This document shows positions 27,862 through 36,137 of a DNA stretch of 64,000 nucleotides, in pieces. A model generated the notes under the pieces. That model searched no databases, was not told the DNA's origin, and saw only the letters and a program-made list of their open reading frames with translations. Made by a program: the position numbers and the translations under genes. This DNA comes from an uncultured Helicobacteraceae bacterium. GTDB lineage: Bacteria > Campylobacterota > Campylobacteria > Campylobacterales > Helicobacteraceae. Within the stretch, counting starts at the first letter, position 1, and every line of letters begins with the position of its first letter. The stretch lies in assembly GCA_910578285.1 (NCBI GenBank), contig CAJTQL010000007.1, forward strand, positions 34,204 to 98,203, in the 5' to 3' direction.

Positions 27862-28862
27862 GCAGCCGTGCGCTCGATTCTTTTGTGGCAAATAAACGCG
27901 CGCTCTATTCGCTCTATTGCTTGCTATTTCTTTGCGTTTGCTGCCTTTTTGCGCCCTTTTTGGCAAACGACAAGCCTCTTGTTCTCTCCTACAAAGGCGA
28001 ACTCTATTTCCCGATTCTAAAATTCTACCCCGAAAGCACCTTTGGTGGAGAGTTTGAAAACGAAACTCCTTATAAAGATGAGGACATTATTAAAACCATT
28101 CAAAAAGAAGGATGGATTCTCTTCCCGCCCATTCCTTATAGCTATGACACAATCGTTTTTGATGTGCAATCTCCCTCTCCAGCACCTCCTAGCTTAAAAA
28201 ATTGGCTTGGGACAGACGACCAAAGCCGCGATTTACTCGCGCGCTTGCTCTATGGCGTCGCCATTTCGCTTGCCTTTGGAATCTTGCTGACCTTTTTTAG
28301 CACGATAATTGGTGTATGTATGGGAGCAATTATGGGCTATTTTGGCGGCAAGATCGATCTTTTCTTGCAACGTTTTGTCGAAATCTATGCGTCCATGCCT
28401 GTGCTGTATTTGGTGATTATTTTTTCAAGCTTTGTCAATCCCAATTTCTGGTGGCTCTTGTTGTTTATGCTGTTTTTTTCATGGGTCGAACTTGTTGCGC
28501 TTGTACGTGCCGAGTTTTTGCGAGCGCGCAATCTCGACTATGTCCGCGCAAGCAAAGCACTTGGCGCAAGCACACCACGTATCATCTTCTACCATATTTT
28601 GCCCAACACTGCTCCACTTATCCTAAGTCTCTTGCCCTTTATCCTTAGCCATTCTATTGTGTTGCTTACGTCGCTTGATTTTTTGGGCTTTGGCTTGCCG
28701 CCTGGCTCACCAAGTCTTGGCGAGATTTTGTTGCAAGCAAAAGAGAATCTCCATGCGCCATGGATTGGAATCACCGCATTTATTTTTATCGCATTTTTAT
28801 TGAGTCTGCTTGTGTTTGTGGGCGAAGGATTGCGCGATGCGTTTGACCCACGTTTGAGATAA
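27858..28862 (+). CDS. Peptide ABC transporter permease, YejE/DppC type
   Basis: This 334-residue permease is the partner of the preceding gene. It has an N-terminal span (about 15-35), a long periplasmic segment with F-G-G-E-F and L-G-T-D-D-Q-S-R-D-L-L-A-R-L (the DppC-family motif near 114), and five further spans. The EAA loop S-K-A-L-G-A-S-T-P-R-I-I-F-Y-H-I-L-P-N contacts the ATPase. It probably imports oligopeptides or peptide antibiotics; specificity cannot be read from the permeases. Confidence 0.87.
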   Translation: MSSRALDSFVANKRALYSLYCLLFLCVCCLFAPFLANDKPLVLSYKGELYFPILKFYPESTFGGEFENETPYKDEDIIKTIQKEGWILFPPIPYSYDTIVFDVQSPSPAPPSLKNWLGTDDQSRDLLARLLYGVAISLAFGILLTFFSTIIGVCMGAIMGYFGGKIDLFLQRFVEIYASMPVLYLVIIFSSFVNPNFWWLLLFMLFFSWVELVALVRAEFLRARNLDYVRASKALGASTPRIIFYHILPNTAPLILSLLPFILSHSIVLLTSLDFLGFGLPPGSPSLGEILLQAKENLHAPWIGITAFIFIAFLLSLLVFVGEGLRDAFDPRLR

Positions 28863-28911
28863 ATTAGGCAATTTGCGATAAAATAAGATCATTTTAATAT
28901 GGGGATTTGTC

Positions 28912-29571
28912 ATGAAACACTTACGCAAAATTTCGGATTGTGCCATTATTGGGACAATGGGAGCAATCGTTCTTGTGAGCATGAATGCATGCTCAAGTGA
29001 TAATGCGCAAAGCAGTGGGCGCGGCGATAATACCGCTGTGGCAAAGGCGGCGCAACAAGGTGCATTTGTTGTGATTGCCGAAAACGAAGATGGGAGCTAT
29101 AAGATTCTCGAAGAGCACCCAAGCGAGACTACGCGTGTTTTGCTCAAAAAGCCTGATGGCAGCGAGCGTATGCTCACTCAAGAAGAAATTGATGCGCTTG
29201 TTGCTGAAGAGAATAAAAAAATTGACAATGGCACAAGTCAGCTTACCAACCCTACAGGCGGTGGGCTTTCGCTTGGTGAAACAATCCTCGCGAGCGCGGC
29301 TGGCGCAATCATCGGGAGCTGGATTGGCAGCAAGTTGTTCAACAACAACAATTTCGCCAATCAGCAGCGCGGCGCGTATTCCTCGCCCCAAGCCTATGAG
29401 CGCAGCCAAAATGTGCGACAAAACACCGCGCGCGCAGCAGGCGGCGCAACAAGCGGGCGTAGCGGATTCTTTAGCCCTCAAAGCAAAGCGCCCGCGACCA
29501 CTTCGGGCAGTACATCGCGACAAAGCACTTCGGCTGGTTCTGCTGCAACAAGTAGCGGCATTGGAGGTTGA
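28912..29571 (+). CDS. UPF0323 family lipoprotein (HP0232-like)
   Basis: This 219-residue protein has a signal peptide ending S-M-N-A-C (Cys27, lipidation site). A short conserved domain follows (about 45-110, A-F-V-V-I-A-E-N-E-D-G-S-Y-K-I), then a Gly/Ala hydrophobic stretch (about 123-140) and a Ser/Ala/Gly/Gln-rich disordered tail. UPF0323 lipoproteins are restricted to Campylobacterota and sit next to the glutathionylspermidine-synthase-like gene, as here. The function is unknown. Confidence 0.85.
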   Translation: MKHLRKISDCAIIGTMGAIVLVSMNACSSDNAQSSGRGDNTAVAKAAQQGAFVVIAENEDGSYKILEEHPSETTRVLLKKPDGSERMLTQEEIDALVAEENKKIDNGTSQLTNPTGGGLSLGETILASAAGAIIGSWIGSKLFNNNNFANQQRGAYSSPQAYERSQNVRQNTARAAGGATSGRSGFFSPQSKAPATTSGSTSRQSTSAGSAATSSGIGG

Positions 29572-29573
29572 GA

Positions 29574-30749
29574 ATGGACGTAACCAAACTGAAGGCTTTG
29601 GAGCCCGAGTTTCTCGAAGAGATTGGGTTTAGCTGGCACACAGACCCTGATTTAACGCCCTACATTGCCGATGAGGCAGTTGTTGTGAGCGAAGATGAGG
29701 CGGAATCATATTATGCTGCCGCGAATGAGCTCTATGATATGTTCATCGAAGCGGGGGAGTATGTGATTAAAAACAATCTCTTCTTTGAGATTGGAATCCC
29801 ATTTAACGCAGTGGATATGATTAAAATGAGCTGGGAAGATGAGATTCATTGGCATTTGTATGGGCGCTTTGATTTTGCGGGCGGGCTCGATGGGCAGCCG
29901 ATTAAGCTGCTCGAGTTCAATGCTGACACGCCAACAATGCTTTTTGAGAGTGCGATTGTGCAATGGGCGCTGCTCAAGGCAAATGGCAAAGATGAAACCA
30001 TGCAATTCAATAATGTCTATGAAGCATTGCGCGATAATTTCAAGCGGCTCATCACGCTTGGCGAAGATATTTCCGCATTTGAGGAGATGTATGAGGGTTG
30101 GGGGATATTGTTCTCAAGCATTGCGGGCAATATCGAAGAAGAACAAACTGTGCGCCTACTTCAACATATCGCCAAAGAAGCGGGATTTAACACACATTTT
30201 TGCTATGCGCATGAGGCGCATCTAAGCGCTGATGAGGGATTGTTTTGCAATGAGCAAAATTATGAGTTTTGGTTCAAGCTCGTTCCATGGGAGATGATTA
30301 GTGTTGATGAGCCTGATATGGCAGCACTTATGACAGAAATGATGCGCAATAAAAACACGATTTTTCTCAATCCAGCCTATACGCTTTTGTTCCAATCCAA
30401 GCGAATCTTAAAGATTCTATGGGATTTATTCCCTAATCACCCATTACTGCTTGAAACAAGCTTTGAGCCACTAGCGGGTAAAAAGATGGTCAAAAAGCAT
30501 GCTTTTTCTCGCGAGGGCGAGAATGTCGCAATCCTTGAATCAAACGGAACTGCCCTGCTTGAAAAAGGCGGCAATTATGGCAATCTGCCTGCTATCTATC
30601 AGGAATATGTCCCGCTCAACATGCATGCAAACCAACGTTATCAAGCAAATGTGTTCTACGCGTATGAAGCATGTGCTTTGGGCTTTCGGCGTGGTGGCGA
30701 GATTTTGGATAACTATTCTAAATTTGTCAGTCATTACATCAAGCCTTAA
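29574..30749 (+). CDS. Glutathionylspermidine synthase-family ATP-grasp protein (HP0233-like)
   Basis: The 391-residue protein resembles the C-terminal synthetase half of glutathionylspermidine synthase, without the amidase half. It contains L-L-E-F-N-A-D-T-P-T (about 105-114), W-E-M-I..., F-L-N-P-A-Y-T-L-L-F-Q-S-K (about 264-276) and the late A-I-Y-Q-E-Y-V-P-L region of this ATP-grasp group. Stand-alone members are widespread and their ligation substrate is generally unproven. The start at 29574 follows GGAGG located in the end of the UPF0323 gene, so the pair is coupled. ileS follows after nine bases. Confidence 0.82.
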   Translation: MDVTKLKALEPEFLEEIGFSWHTDPDLTPYIADEAVVVSEDEAESYYAAANELYDMFIEAGEYVIKNNLFFEIGIPFNAVDMIKMSWEDEIHWHLYGRFDFAGGLDGQPIKLLEFNADTPTMLFESAIVQWALLKANGKDETMQFNNVYEALRDNFKRLITLGEDISAFEEMYEGWGILFSSIAGNIEEEQTVRLLQHIAKEAGFNTHFCYAHEAHLSADEGLFCNEQNYEFWFKLVPWEMISVDEPDMAALMTEMMRNKNTIFLNPAYTLLFQSKRILKILWDLFPNHPLLLETSFEPLAGKKMVKKHAFSREGENVAILESNGTALLEKGGNYGNLPAIYQEYVPLNMHANQRYQANVFYAYEACALGFRRGGEILDNYSKFVSHYIKP

Positions 30750-30758
30750 GGAAACTGA

Positions 30759-33503
30759 ATGGATTATAAAGACACCCTGATTTTGCCCGAGACGACGTTC
30801 CCGATGCGGGGTAATCTCCCTCAAAATGAGCCCAAAACCTATCAAAAATGGAGAGATTCCAACGTCTATGCGAAGATGAGAAAGCAGCACGAAGGGGCAC
30901 CGATGTTTAACCTCCATGACGGGCCTCCTTATGCAAATGGGCATATCCATATCGGGCATGCGCTCAACAAAATTCTGAAAGATATGATTGTCAAAATCCA
31001 TTATTTCCATGGCAAAAATGTGCGCTACACGCCGGGCTGGGATTGTCATGGTTTGCCCATTGAACAACAAGTCGAAAAGACATTGGGCAAGGCAAAAAAG
31101 GATTCGTTGCCCAAAAGCAAGGTACGCGAGCTCTGCCGCGAGCATGCCAAAAAATTCTTAGAGATTCAAAGCGATGAGTTCCAAAAGCTCGGCGTGATTG
31201 GAGATTTTGAGAATCCTTATAAAACAATGGATTTTGCCTTTGAGGCAAACATCTACCGCGTCCTTTGCGAAGTGGCAAAAAGGGGGCTTCTTGTCGAGCG
31301 TTCCAAGCCCATTTATTGGAGTTGGGCATGCGAGACCGCGCTTGCCGATGCCGAGGTGGAATACCATGACAAGGTTTCGGATTCTGTGTTTGTCGCGTTT
31401 GATTTGAGCAAGCAGGCATGCGAGAAGCTTGGAATCGCGAGCGCAAAGGCTGTGATTTGGACAACAACGCCTTGGACGTTGCCTGCAAATCAGGCGATTT
31501 GCCTAAATCCACATGAAAAATATATTCTCACGAGCGAAGGGCTCATTTTTGCCAAACCCTTGCTGCAAAGTGCGGTTGAAAAAGGACTAAGCAAGGGCGA
31601 GATTGTGCGTGAGTTTGCCGCAAGCGCGTTTGAAAATCTCAAGGCGAAGAATCCGCTCAATGACCGCGATTCGATTTTGATTCTTGGCGAGCATGTAACA
31701 ATGGACGGAGGCAGCGGGCTCGTGCACAGCGCACCAGGGCATGGCGAAGATGACTATCATATTTGCCTCAAATATGGAATCGATGTCATCATGCCTGTTG
31801 ATGACAAAGGGCGCTTTAGCGAAGAGCTTCGCCGTCTTAATCTTTTGCGCAAAGACGCGCTTGATGAGCTCGTTGGCATGCATATTTTCAAAGCGCAAGA
31901 TAGAATCCTCGAGCTGCTTGGCGATTCGCTGTTGCTGCATACCAAAATCACGCATTCCTATCCCTATTGCTGGCGTAGCCATGAGCCCGTGATTTATCGC
32001 GCCACAAAGCAATGGTTTATTGTCATGGACAAGCCCTTTTGCGAGGGCAAAACATTGCGCGAGCTCGCACTTGAAGCGATTGATTCCACAACCTTTTACC
32101 CCGCAGTAGGCAAAAATCGAATCCGCACAATGGTTGAAAATCGTCCTGATTGGTGCATTTCGCGCCAACGCGATTGGGGTGTGCCAATTGCCTTTTTTCG
32201 AGACAAAACCACACAAGAAGTCGTGCTCGCGCCTGAAGTTTTGGATTTTGTCGCAAACGCGTTTGCACAATATGGCTGCGATGTGTGGTGGGACAAAACA
32301 ACACGCGAGCTGCTGCCGCCAAGCTGGCAAGACAGAAGCGAACAGCTCGAGAAATGCGACAATATCCTCGATGTGTGGTTTGATAGCGGTAGCACATGGT
32401 TTGCCGTCTTGAACAGCGGAATCTACGATGCGGGCGGCTACCCTGCCGATGTGTATTTGGAGGGTAGCGACCAGCACCGCGGCTGGTTTCAGAGTTCGCT
32501 TTTGTTGAGCTGTATTTTGCAAGGGCACGCGCCCTATCGGAATATTCTCACGCATGGCTTCACAATGGATGAGAATGGCGAAAAAATGAGCAAGTCCAAA
32601 GGCAATGTGATTGCGCCCGAAGATGTGTGCAAAGAGTTTGGCAGCGAGATTCTGCGGCTTTGGGTGGCGCTTTGCGATTTTCAAAATGACCAAAAGATGT
32701 CGCAAAATATCTTGAAACAAACCGCCGAAAACTATCGCAAGATTCGCAACACATTGCGCTTTTTGCTCGCCAACACAAGTGATTTGCCCGAGCTTTCTTT
32801 GCAGAATCTTAGCACGATTGATTGCTGGATTTTACAGCATGCAAACAATGTCTTCACGCAAGCGAGCGCGGCGCTGCTGATGTATGATTTTTCAATTGCG
32901 CTCCCGCTTCTTAGCCACTTTATCGTGAATGAGCTTAGCGGAATCTATCTTGATTTGTGCAAGGATATTTTGTATTGCGATGCGCCAAATAGCCCACGTC
33001 GCCGCGCTGTGCAAAGTGCTATGGCGCTGATTGCCCAAAAGCTTTTCGAGCTGCTCGCTCCGATTTTGACCTATACAATCGATGAGGCGATAACGCATGC
33101 GCGTGGCTATCTCGCTAGCGCAAACCACGATGTTTTTGAGTTGCTCTACACGTCCATGCCGCCTTTGCCAAGCGCGCAAAATTTCGAGCCCTTGCTCGCC
33201 ATACGTTCGTTGTTCCTCGAACAGGTTGATATGCTCAAAAAAAGCGGGGCGATTAAATCCACGCTCGAAGTCAGCCTCATTGTGCCGCATGATTTTTGCT
33301 TTGCCGAAATGGGCGCGTGGCTCATGGTGAGCGAGGTGGGCGCGGAGATTGCGCATGGGGGAATCCTCGCCGAGTTTGAGTTTGAGGGTGAGCGCTTCAT
33401 GCTCGCGCGCTCGAGCCTGCACAAATGCCCGCGCTGCTGGCAGTTTTTGGCGCGCACGCCGCAGAGTTTGTGTCAACGTTGTGCGGAAGTCGTGCATGTT
33501 TGA
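30759..33503 (+). CDS. ileS: Isoleucyl-tRNA synthetase
   Basis: This is a class Ia synthetase of 914 residues. It has the HIGH motif (H64-I-G-H67), a CP1 editing domain with T-T-P-W-T-L-P-A-N, the W-F-D-S-G-S-T-W segment, and K-M-S-K-S near 608-612. An anticodon-binding domain and a C-terminal zinc finger (C-P-R-C ... C-Q-R-C, about 888-908) follow. All key elements are present and length is normal for the bacterial form. The large minus-strand frames opposite it are shadows. Confidence 0.97.
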   Translation: MDYKDTLILPETTFPMRGNLPQNEPKTYQKWRDSNVYAKMRKQHEGAPMFNLHDGPPYANGHIHIGHALNKILKDMIVKIHYFHGKNVRYTPGWDCHGLPIEQQVEKTLGKAKKDSLPKSKVRELCREHAKKFLEIQSDEFQKLGVIGDFENPYKTMDFAFEANIYRVLCEVAKRGLLVERSKPIYWSWACETALADAEVEYHDKVSDSVFVAFDLSKQACEKLGIASAKAVIWTTTPWTLPANQAICLNPHEKYILTSEGLIFAKPLLQSAVEKGLSKGEIVREFAASAFENLKAKNPLNDRDSILILGEHVTMDGGSGLVHSAPGHGEDDYHICLKYGIDVIMPVDDKGRFSEELRRLNLLRKDALDELVGMHIFKAQDRILELLGDSLLLHTKITHSYPYCWRSHEPVIYRATKQWFIVMDKPFCEGKTLRELALEAIDSTTFYPAVGKNRIRTMVENRPDWCISRQRDWGVPIAFFRDKTTQEVVLAPEVLDFVANAFAQYGCDVWWDKTTRELLPPSWQDRSEQLEKCDNILDVWFDSGSTWFAVLNSGIYDAGGYPADVYLEGSDQHRGWFQSSLLLSCILQGHAPYRNILTHGFTMDENGEKMSKSKGNVIAPEDVCKEFGSEILRLWVALCDFQNDQKMSQNILKQTAENYRKIRNTLRFLLANTSDLPELSLQNLSTIDCWILQHANNVFTQASAALLMYDFSIALPLLSHFIVNELSGIYLDLCKDILYCDAPNSPRRRAVQSAMALIAQKLFELLAPILTYTIDEAITHARGYLASANHDVFELLYTSMPPLPSAQNFEPLLAIRSLFLEQVDMLKKSGAIKSTLEVSLIVPHDFCFAEMGAWLMVSEVGAEIAHGGILAEFEFEGERFMLARSSLHKCPRCWQFLARTPQSLCQRCAEVVHV

Positions 33504-33600
33504 TTTGTATGCGCCCATAACATGGAAAGAAATCGCGCTCACTGCGGTTGTGATTTGGCTCGCTATGGGCGTGTCGTATTGGGCACTGAAGCGGAAGTGA
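33496..33600 (+). CDS. Small 34-residue single-span membrane protein
   Basis: An ATG overlapping the ileS stop by eight bases opens a 34-residue frame. It starts M-F-D-L-Y-A-P and carries one hydrophobic span (about 13-30, with a W at each end) flanked by K and a terminal K-R-K. The composition, an aromatic-belted helix with a positive cytoplasmic end, is that of a real small membrane protein rather than chance. The overlap suggests translation coupled to ileS. The function is unknown. It is too short for homology judgement by eye. Confidence 0.55.
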   Translation: MFDLYAPITWKEIALTAVVIWLAMGVSYWALKRK

Positions 33601-33630
33601 GGTTTGGAATCTTATAAGAATCGCGCTATC

Positions 33631-33722
33631 TGTCATTGTGAGCCTGCAAAGCAGATGTGGCAATCCATGATTCTTATTTGTCCAACGTCATGGAGTGCTT
33701 CGGGCACACACTCGCGATGACA
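33631..33722. repeat. TGTCATTGTGAG...CTCGCGATGACA inverted-repeat hairpin
   Basis: The ends are complementary (TGTCATTGTGAG against CTCGCGATGACA) with internal G-C-A-A-T-C-C. It belongs to the CGTCATTGCGAG-type REP-like family, which also occurs at 42981, 52311 and 61504 in this window. Confidence 0.75.
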
Positions 33723-33731
33723 TTCCTATTT

Positions 33732-33797
33732 GGAGGTGCGACTTTAGTCGCACTTGGTATGCGATTCTCGTTTATGTGCGATTGAAATCGCACCTCC
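33732..33797. repeat. GGAGGTGCGA...TCGCACCTCC hairpin, copy 1
   Basis: A 66-base element bounded by GGAGGTGCGA and its complement TCGCACCTCC. The internal GTGCGACTTTAGTCGCAC forms a palindrome of its own, so it can fold as one long hairpin or two short ones. Confidence 0.75.
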
Positions 33798-33850
33798 GAT
33801 TCTATCTAGTTATCGTCTTAACTCGCGATTCGATTCTTTGTGTTTTTCTT

Positions 33851-34048
33851 CTAAGGGGGACAAGGGGTGCTACTTGCGAAGCGCTCCCCTTATCCCCCTT
33901 ATAATCCCCCAAACCCCTGCACGCTCTTCATTTGTGCGCTACGCTGTATTATGTCATGCTCCACAGCGCTGCGTCTCTATTATGCCTTTTCGGCTCGAAT
34001 AGAGACGTTGTGCGCTGTGGTTGGGATTCTGGAATCGATGAGCAATGG
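33851..34048. repeat. ~200 bp two-hairpin intergenic element, copy 1
   Basis: The first hairpin is A-A-G-G-G-G-G-A...T-C-C-C-C-C-T-T (about 33853-33900). A conserved linker contains AATCCCCCAAACCCCTGCAC and TGTGCGCTACGCT. The second hairpin (33961-34020) has CCACAGCGC pairing with GCGCTGTGG, and an inner CGTCTCTATT/AATAGAGACG stem around a CGGCTCG loop. The element ends with GAGCAATGG. A second copy is at 43231-43429. Two inner base pairs differ between the copies and both changes keep pairing. Confidence 0.8.
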
Positions 34049-34055
34049 CAGAATT

Positions 34056-34113
34056 GGAGGTGCGAAATCGAGCACACACATAGAATAATGAGTGCGACTA
34101 AAGTCGCACCTCC
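34056..34113. repeat. GGAGGTGCGA...TCGCACCTCC hairpin, copy 2
   Basis: Same ends as copy 1 and the same GTGCGACTAAAGTCGCAC inner palindrome, in opposite orientation relative to copy 1. Confidence 0.75.
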
Positions 34114-34115
34114 AT

Positions 34116-34195
34116 TGTCATGTTGAGGCAAAGCCGAAACATCTCATGATTCTTACAACATGAGATTCTTCAGCCTAAAGGCTTCAGAATGACAA
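34116..34195. repeat. TGTCATGTTGAG...CTTCAGAATGACA element, copy 1
   Basis: It starts TGTCATGTTGAGGC, then C-C-G-A-A-A-C-A-T-C-T, and ends GATTCTTCAGCCTAAAGGCT followed by TCAGAATGACA. The last part forms AGCC/GGCT and the ends pair (TGTCAT/ATGACA). Related copies are at 43109, 43542 and, truncated, 42951 and 52411. Confidence 0.75.
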
Positions 34196-34313
34196 TTTGA
34201 TGTCATTGTGAGCGGGCACAGGCAAGCAACAAGCAAAAGAATCCCCATCATTGCACAAAGCAAAACTTCACTCAAATTGGCAATAACTTAACATTTTCCC
34301 CATAACTCTTGTG

Positions 34314-34319
34314 TATCAT
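34314..34319 (+). promoter_or_regulatory. Candidate -10 (TATCAT) of the DUF5666-like gene
   Basis: TGTATCATTCTTCT precedes the small periplasmic gene by 33 bases. The same TATCATTCTCT core precedes the PepSY-like gene at 51830, suggesting promoters of similar type. AAAGGAG at 34334-34340 is the RBS. Confidence 0.35.
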
Positions 34320-34346
34320 TCTTCTATTCAAACAAAAGGAGACACA

Positions 34347-34727
34347 ATGAAAACCTTCACAAAAACTCTTGTTCTTGCAGGAATGCTCACATCATCACTT
34401 TTGGCTGATTGGGACATCAGAGGGCAAATCACAGCGATAAATCCAGCAGCAAAAACAATTACGATTGCTGGAATGGGCGGGAATGCTGTGGTGCAGATTC
34501 TACCCTACACAAAGCTCAAAGGTGATGATTGCGGACCATGGGGAAATGATGTGTATGGGACATTTGCTAACCTCAAACAAGGAATGTTTGTTGAAGCAGA
34601 AGTCTATCCTGCAGGTGCAGGTATGCCTATGGGTGCTGCTGGCAATGCAGCAGCTCCACAGCCTGTGCAAGGAGCACAATTCGTAGCAAAAGACGTAGAA
34701 TGGAAATGTATGCCAAGAGCATACTAA
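34347..34727 (+). CDS. Small periplasmic DUF5666-like (OB-fold type) protein
   Basis: A 126-residue exported protein: signal peptide 1-20 ending L-L-A, then D-W-D-I-R-G-Q-I-T-A-I-N-P-A-A-K-T-I-T-I, the strand pattern of DUF5666-type beta-barrels. L-K-Q-G-M-F-V-E-A-E-V follows. An Ala/Gly/Met/Pro insert (about 95-112) interrupts the last strands, and two Cys (about 62 and 122) could form a disulfide. The ATG at 34347 has a good AAAGGAG. It stands alone between a repeat tract and the convergent purF. The function is unknown; small periplasmic binding or stress proteins of this kind are common in the phylum. Confidence 0.7.
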   Translation: MKTFTKTLVLAGMLTSSLLADWDIRGQITAINPAAKTITIAGMGGNAVVQILPYTKLKGDDCGPWGNDVYGTFANLKQGMFVEAEVYPAGAGMPMGAAGNAAAPQPVQGAQFVAKDVEWKCMPRAY

Positions 34728-34766
34728 TGCGAGTGTAGAGGGACTCTGCTCTCACATGCCAATGTG

Positions 34767-36137
34767 CTAGATGGGATATTGACCATCAAAGCACGCTTGG
34801 CAAAACTGCTCTTCTTTGCCACATGCAAGGCTTTTGCGCAATCCTTCAATCGAGAGATAGGCAAGCGAATCGGCTTCGATATAGTGGCAGATTTCATCAA
34901 GATTCATTTTGGAGCTAATAAGCTCTTGCTCATTTGGTGTGTCCACGCCATAATAACATGAATGCGCCGTTGGTGGCGAGCTTATGCGCATGTGGATTTC
35001 TTTCGCGCCCGCATCACGCAAAATCTGCACAATCTGCTTGCTTGTCGTTCCCCGAACGATGCTATCATCAATCACAACAAGCCGCTTGCCCGCGATAATC
35101 TCGCGAATTGGATTGAGCTTGAGCCGCACTTTGAGCTCGCGAATCTGCTGTGTGGGCTCGATGAATGTGCGCCCGACATAATGATTGCGCACGATTCCAA
35201 GCTCAAAGGGAATCTGGCTTTGTTTGGCATATCCAAGCGCGGCGGCAATCCCGCTATCGGGGACAGGAATCACTATATCAGCGTCAATGGGCTTTTCTTT
35301 GGCAAGCTCGACACCCATTGCTTTGCGGATATGATAGACATTGCGTCCAAAAATGGTGCTATCGGGGCGCGCGAAATAGATGTATTCAAAAATACATGGG
35401 TATTGCAAGGGCTGCTGTGCGAGCATGAAGCTTTGTGGCGGCTTGTTGCCGTCAAAAACGAGCATTTCTCCTGGCGCAACCTCGCGCTCAAATGTCGCAT
35501 TCACCAAATCAAATGCGCATGTTTCGCTCGCCACGATATAACCAATGCTGCCATCGCGATTGTGGATTGTCCCAAGGCTAAGCGGGCGGAATCCAAGAGG
35601 GTCGCGCAGCGCAAACATCTTTGAGCGGCTTAGAAACAACAGACAATACGCGCCTTCAATCTGTGTGACAGCATCTGTAATGCGTTCTTGTAGGTGTTGG
35701 TGTTTGCTTTTTGCAATCAGATGAGTGAGAATCTCGGTGTCAAGAAAGCTTTGGAAAATCGCGCCATTTCTAATCAGCTCGCTGCGCAATGTTTTGGCAT
35801 TGGTGAGGTTGCCATTGTGGACCACAGAGATTTCGCCCAAGTCATAGCGCGCAAAAACGGGCTGTGCGTCAAAAATCGAATCATCTCCTGCTGTGGAATA
35901 GCGATTGTGCCCCACAGCGGCAAAACCTTGCAGTTTAGCGAGATTCTGTTGGTTGAAGACAGAGGTTACAAGCCCTTGATTCTTGATGGTGTGGATTTTT
36001 TGTGCATTCGCGCTGCTGATTCCGCTCGCCTCTTGCCCACGATGCTGCATGGCAAACAGCGCATAATAAGCGATATTCGCTGCATTAGGGCAGCCATAGA
36101 CGCCGACAACAGCGCATTCTTCTGCAAAGCCTGCCAT
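34767..36137 (-). CDS. purF: Amidophosphoribosyltransferase
   Basis: PurF makes phosphoribosylamine from PRPP and glutamine, the first committed purine step. The 456-residue protein has a seven-residue propeptide before the N-terminal nucleophile Cys8 (E-E-C-A-V-V-G). It also has the PRPP-binding loop V-V-I-D-D-S-I-V-R-G-T-T and the B. subtilis-type iron-sulfur ligands: Cys in C-I-F-E-Y-I-Y-F-A-R-P-D-S, one in S-C-Y-Y-G-V-D-T and the final C-Q-A-C. It is thus the 4Fe-4S, propeptide-processed form. Its ATG overlaps the dapB stop by one base. Confidence 0.95.
   Translation of the reverse strand: MAGFAEECAVVGVYGCPNAANIAYYALFAMQHRGQEASGISSANAQKIHTIKNQGLVTSVFNQQNLAKLQGFAAVGHNRYSTAGDDSIFDAQPVFARYDLGEISVVHNGNLTNAKTLRSELIRNGAIFQSFLDTEILTHLIAKSKHQHLQERITDAVTQIEGAYCLLFLSRSKMFALRDPLGFRPLSLGTIHNRDGSIGYIVASETCAFDLVNATFEREVAPGEMLVFDGNKPPQSFMLAQQPLQYPCIFEYIYFARPDSTIFGRNVYHIRKAMGVELAKEKPIDADIVIPVPDSGIAAALGYAKQSQIPFELGIVRNHYVGRTFIEPTQQIRELKVRLKLNPIREIIAGKRLVVIDDSIVRGTTSKQIVQILRDAGAKEIHMRISSPPTAHSCYYGVDTPNEQELISSKMNLDEICHYIEADSLAYLSIEGLRKSLACGKEEQFCQACFDGQYPI

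Larger units (their letters stand above)
33601..34346. other. Gene-free stretch filled with intergenic repeats
   Basis: About 745 bases without a supportable gene. They consist almost entirely of hairpin repeats, listed separately, of four recurring kinds that are seen again at 42.8-43.8, 52.3-52.6 and 61.4-61.6 kb. Half a copy of the TGTCATTGTGAG type is at 34203-34232. The short frames here are translations of the repeats. The last bases hold the promoter and RBS of the following small periplasmic gene. Confidence 0.8.

Noticed and set aside
31587..32720. 377-residue minus-strand frame opposite ileS
   Set aside because: It lies wholly inside ileS, a certain gene; low-complexity Cys/His/Ala sequence typical of antisense reading.
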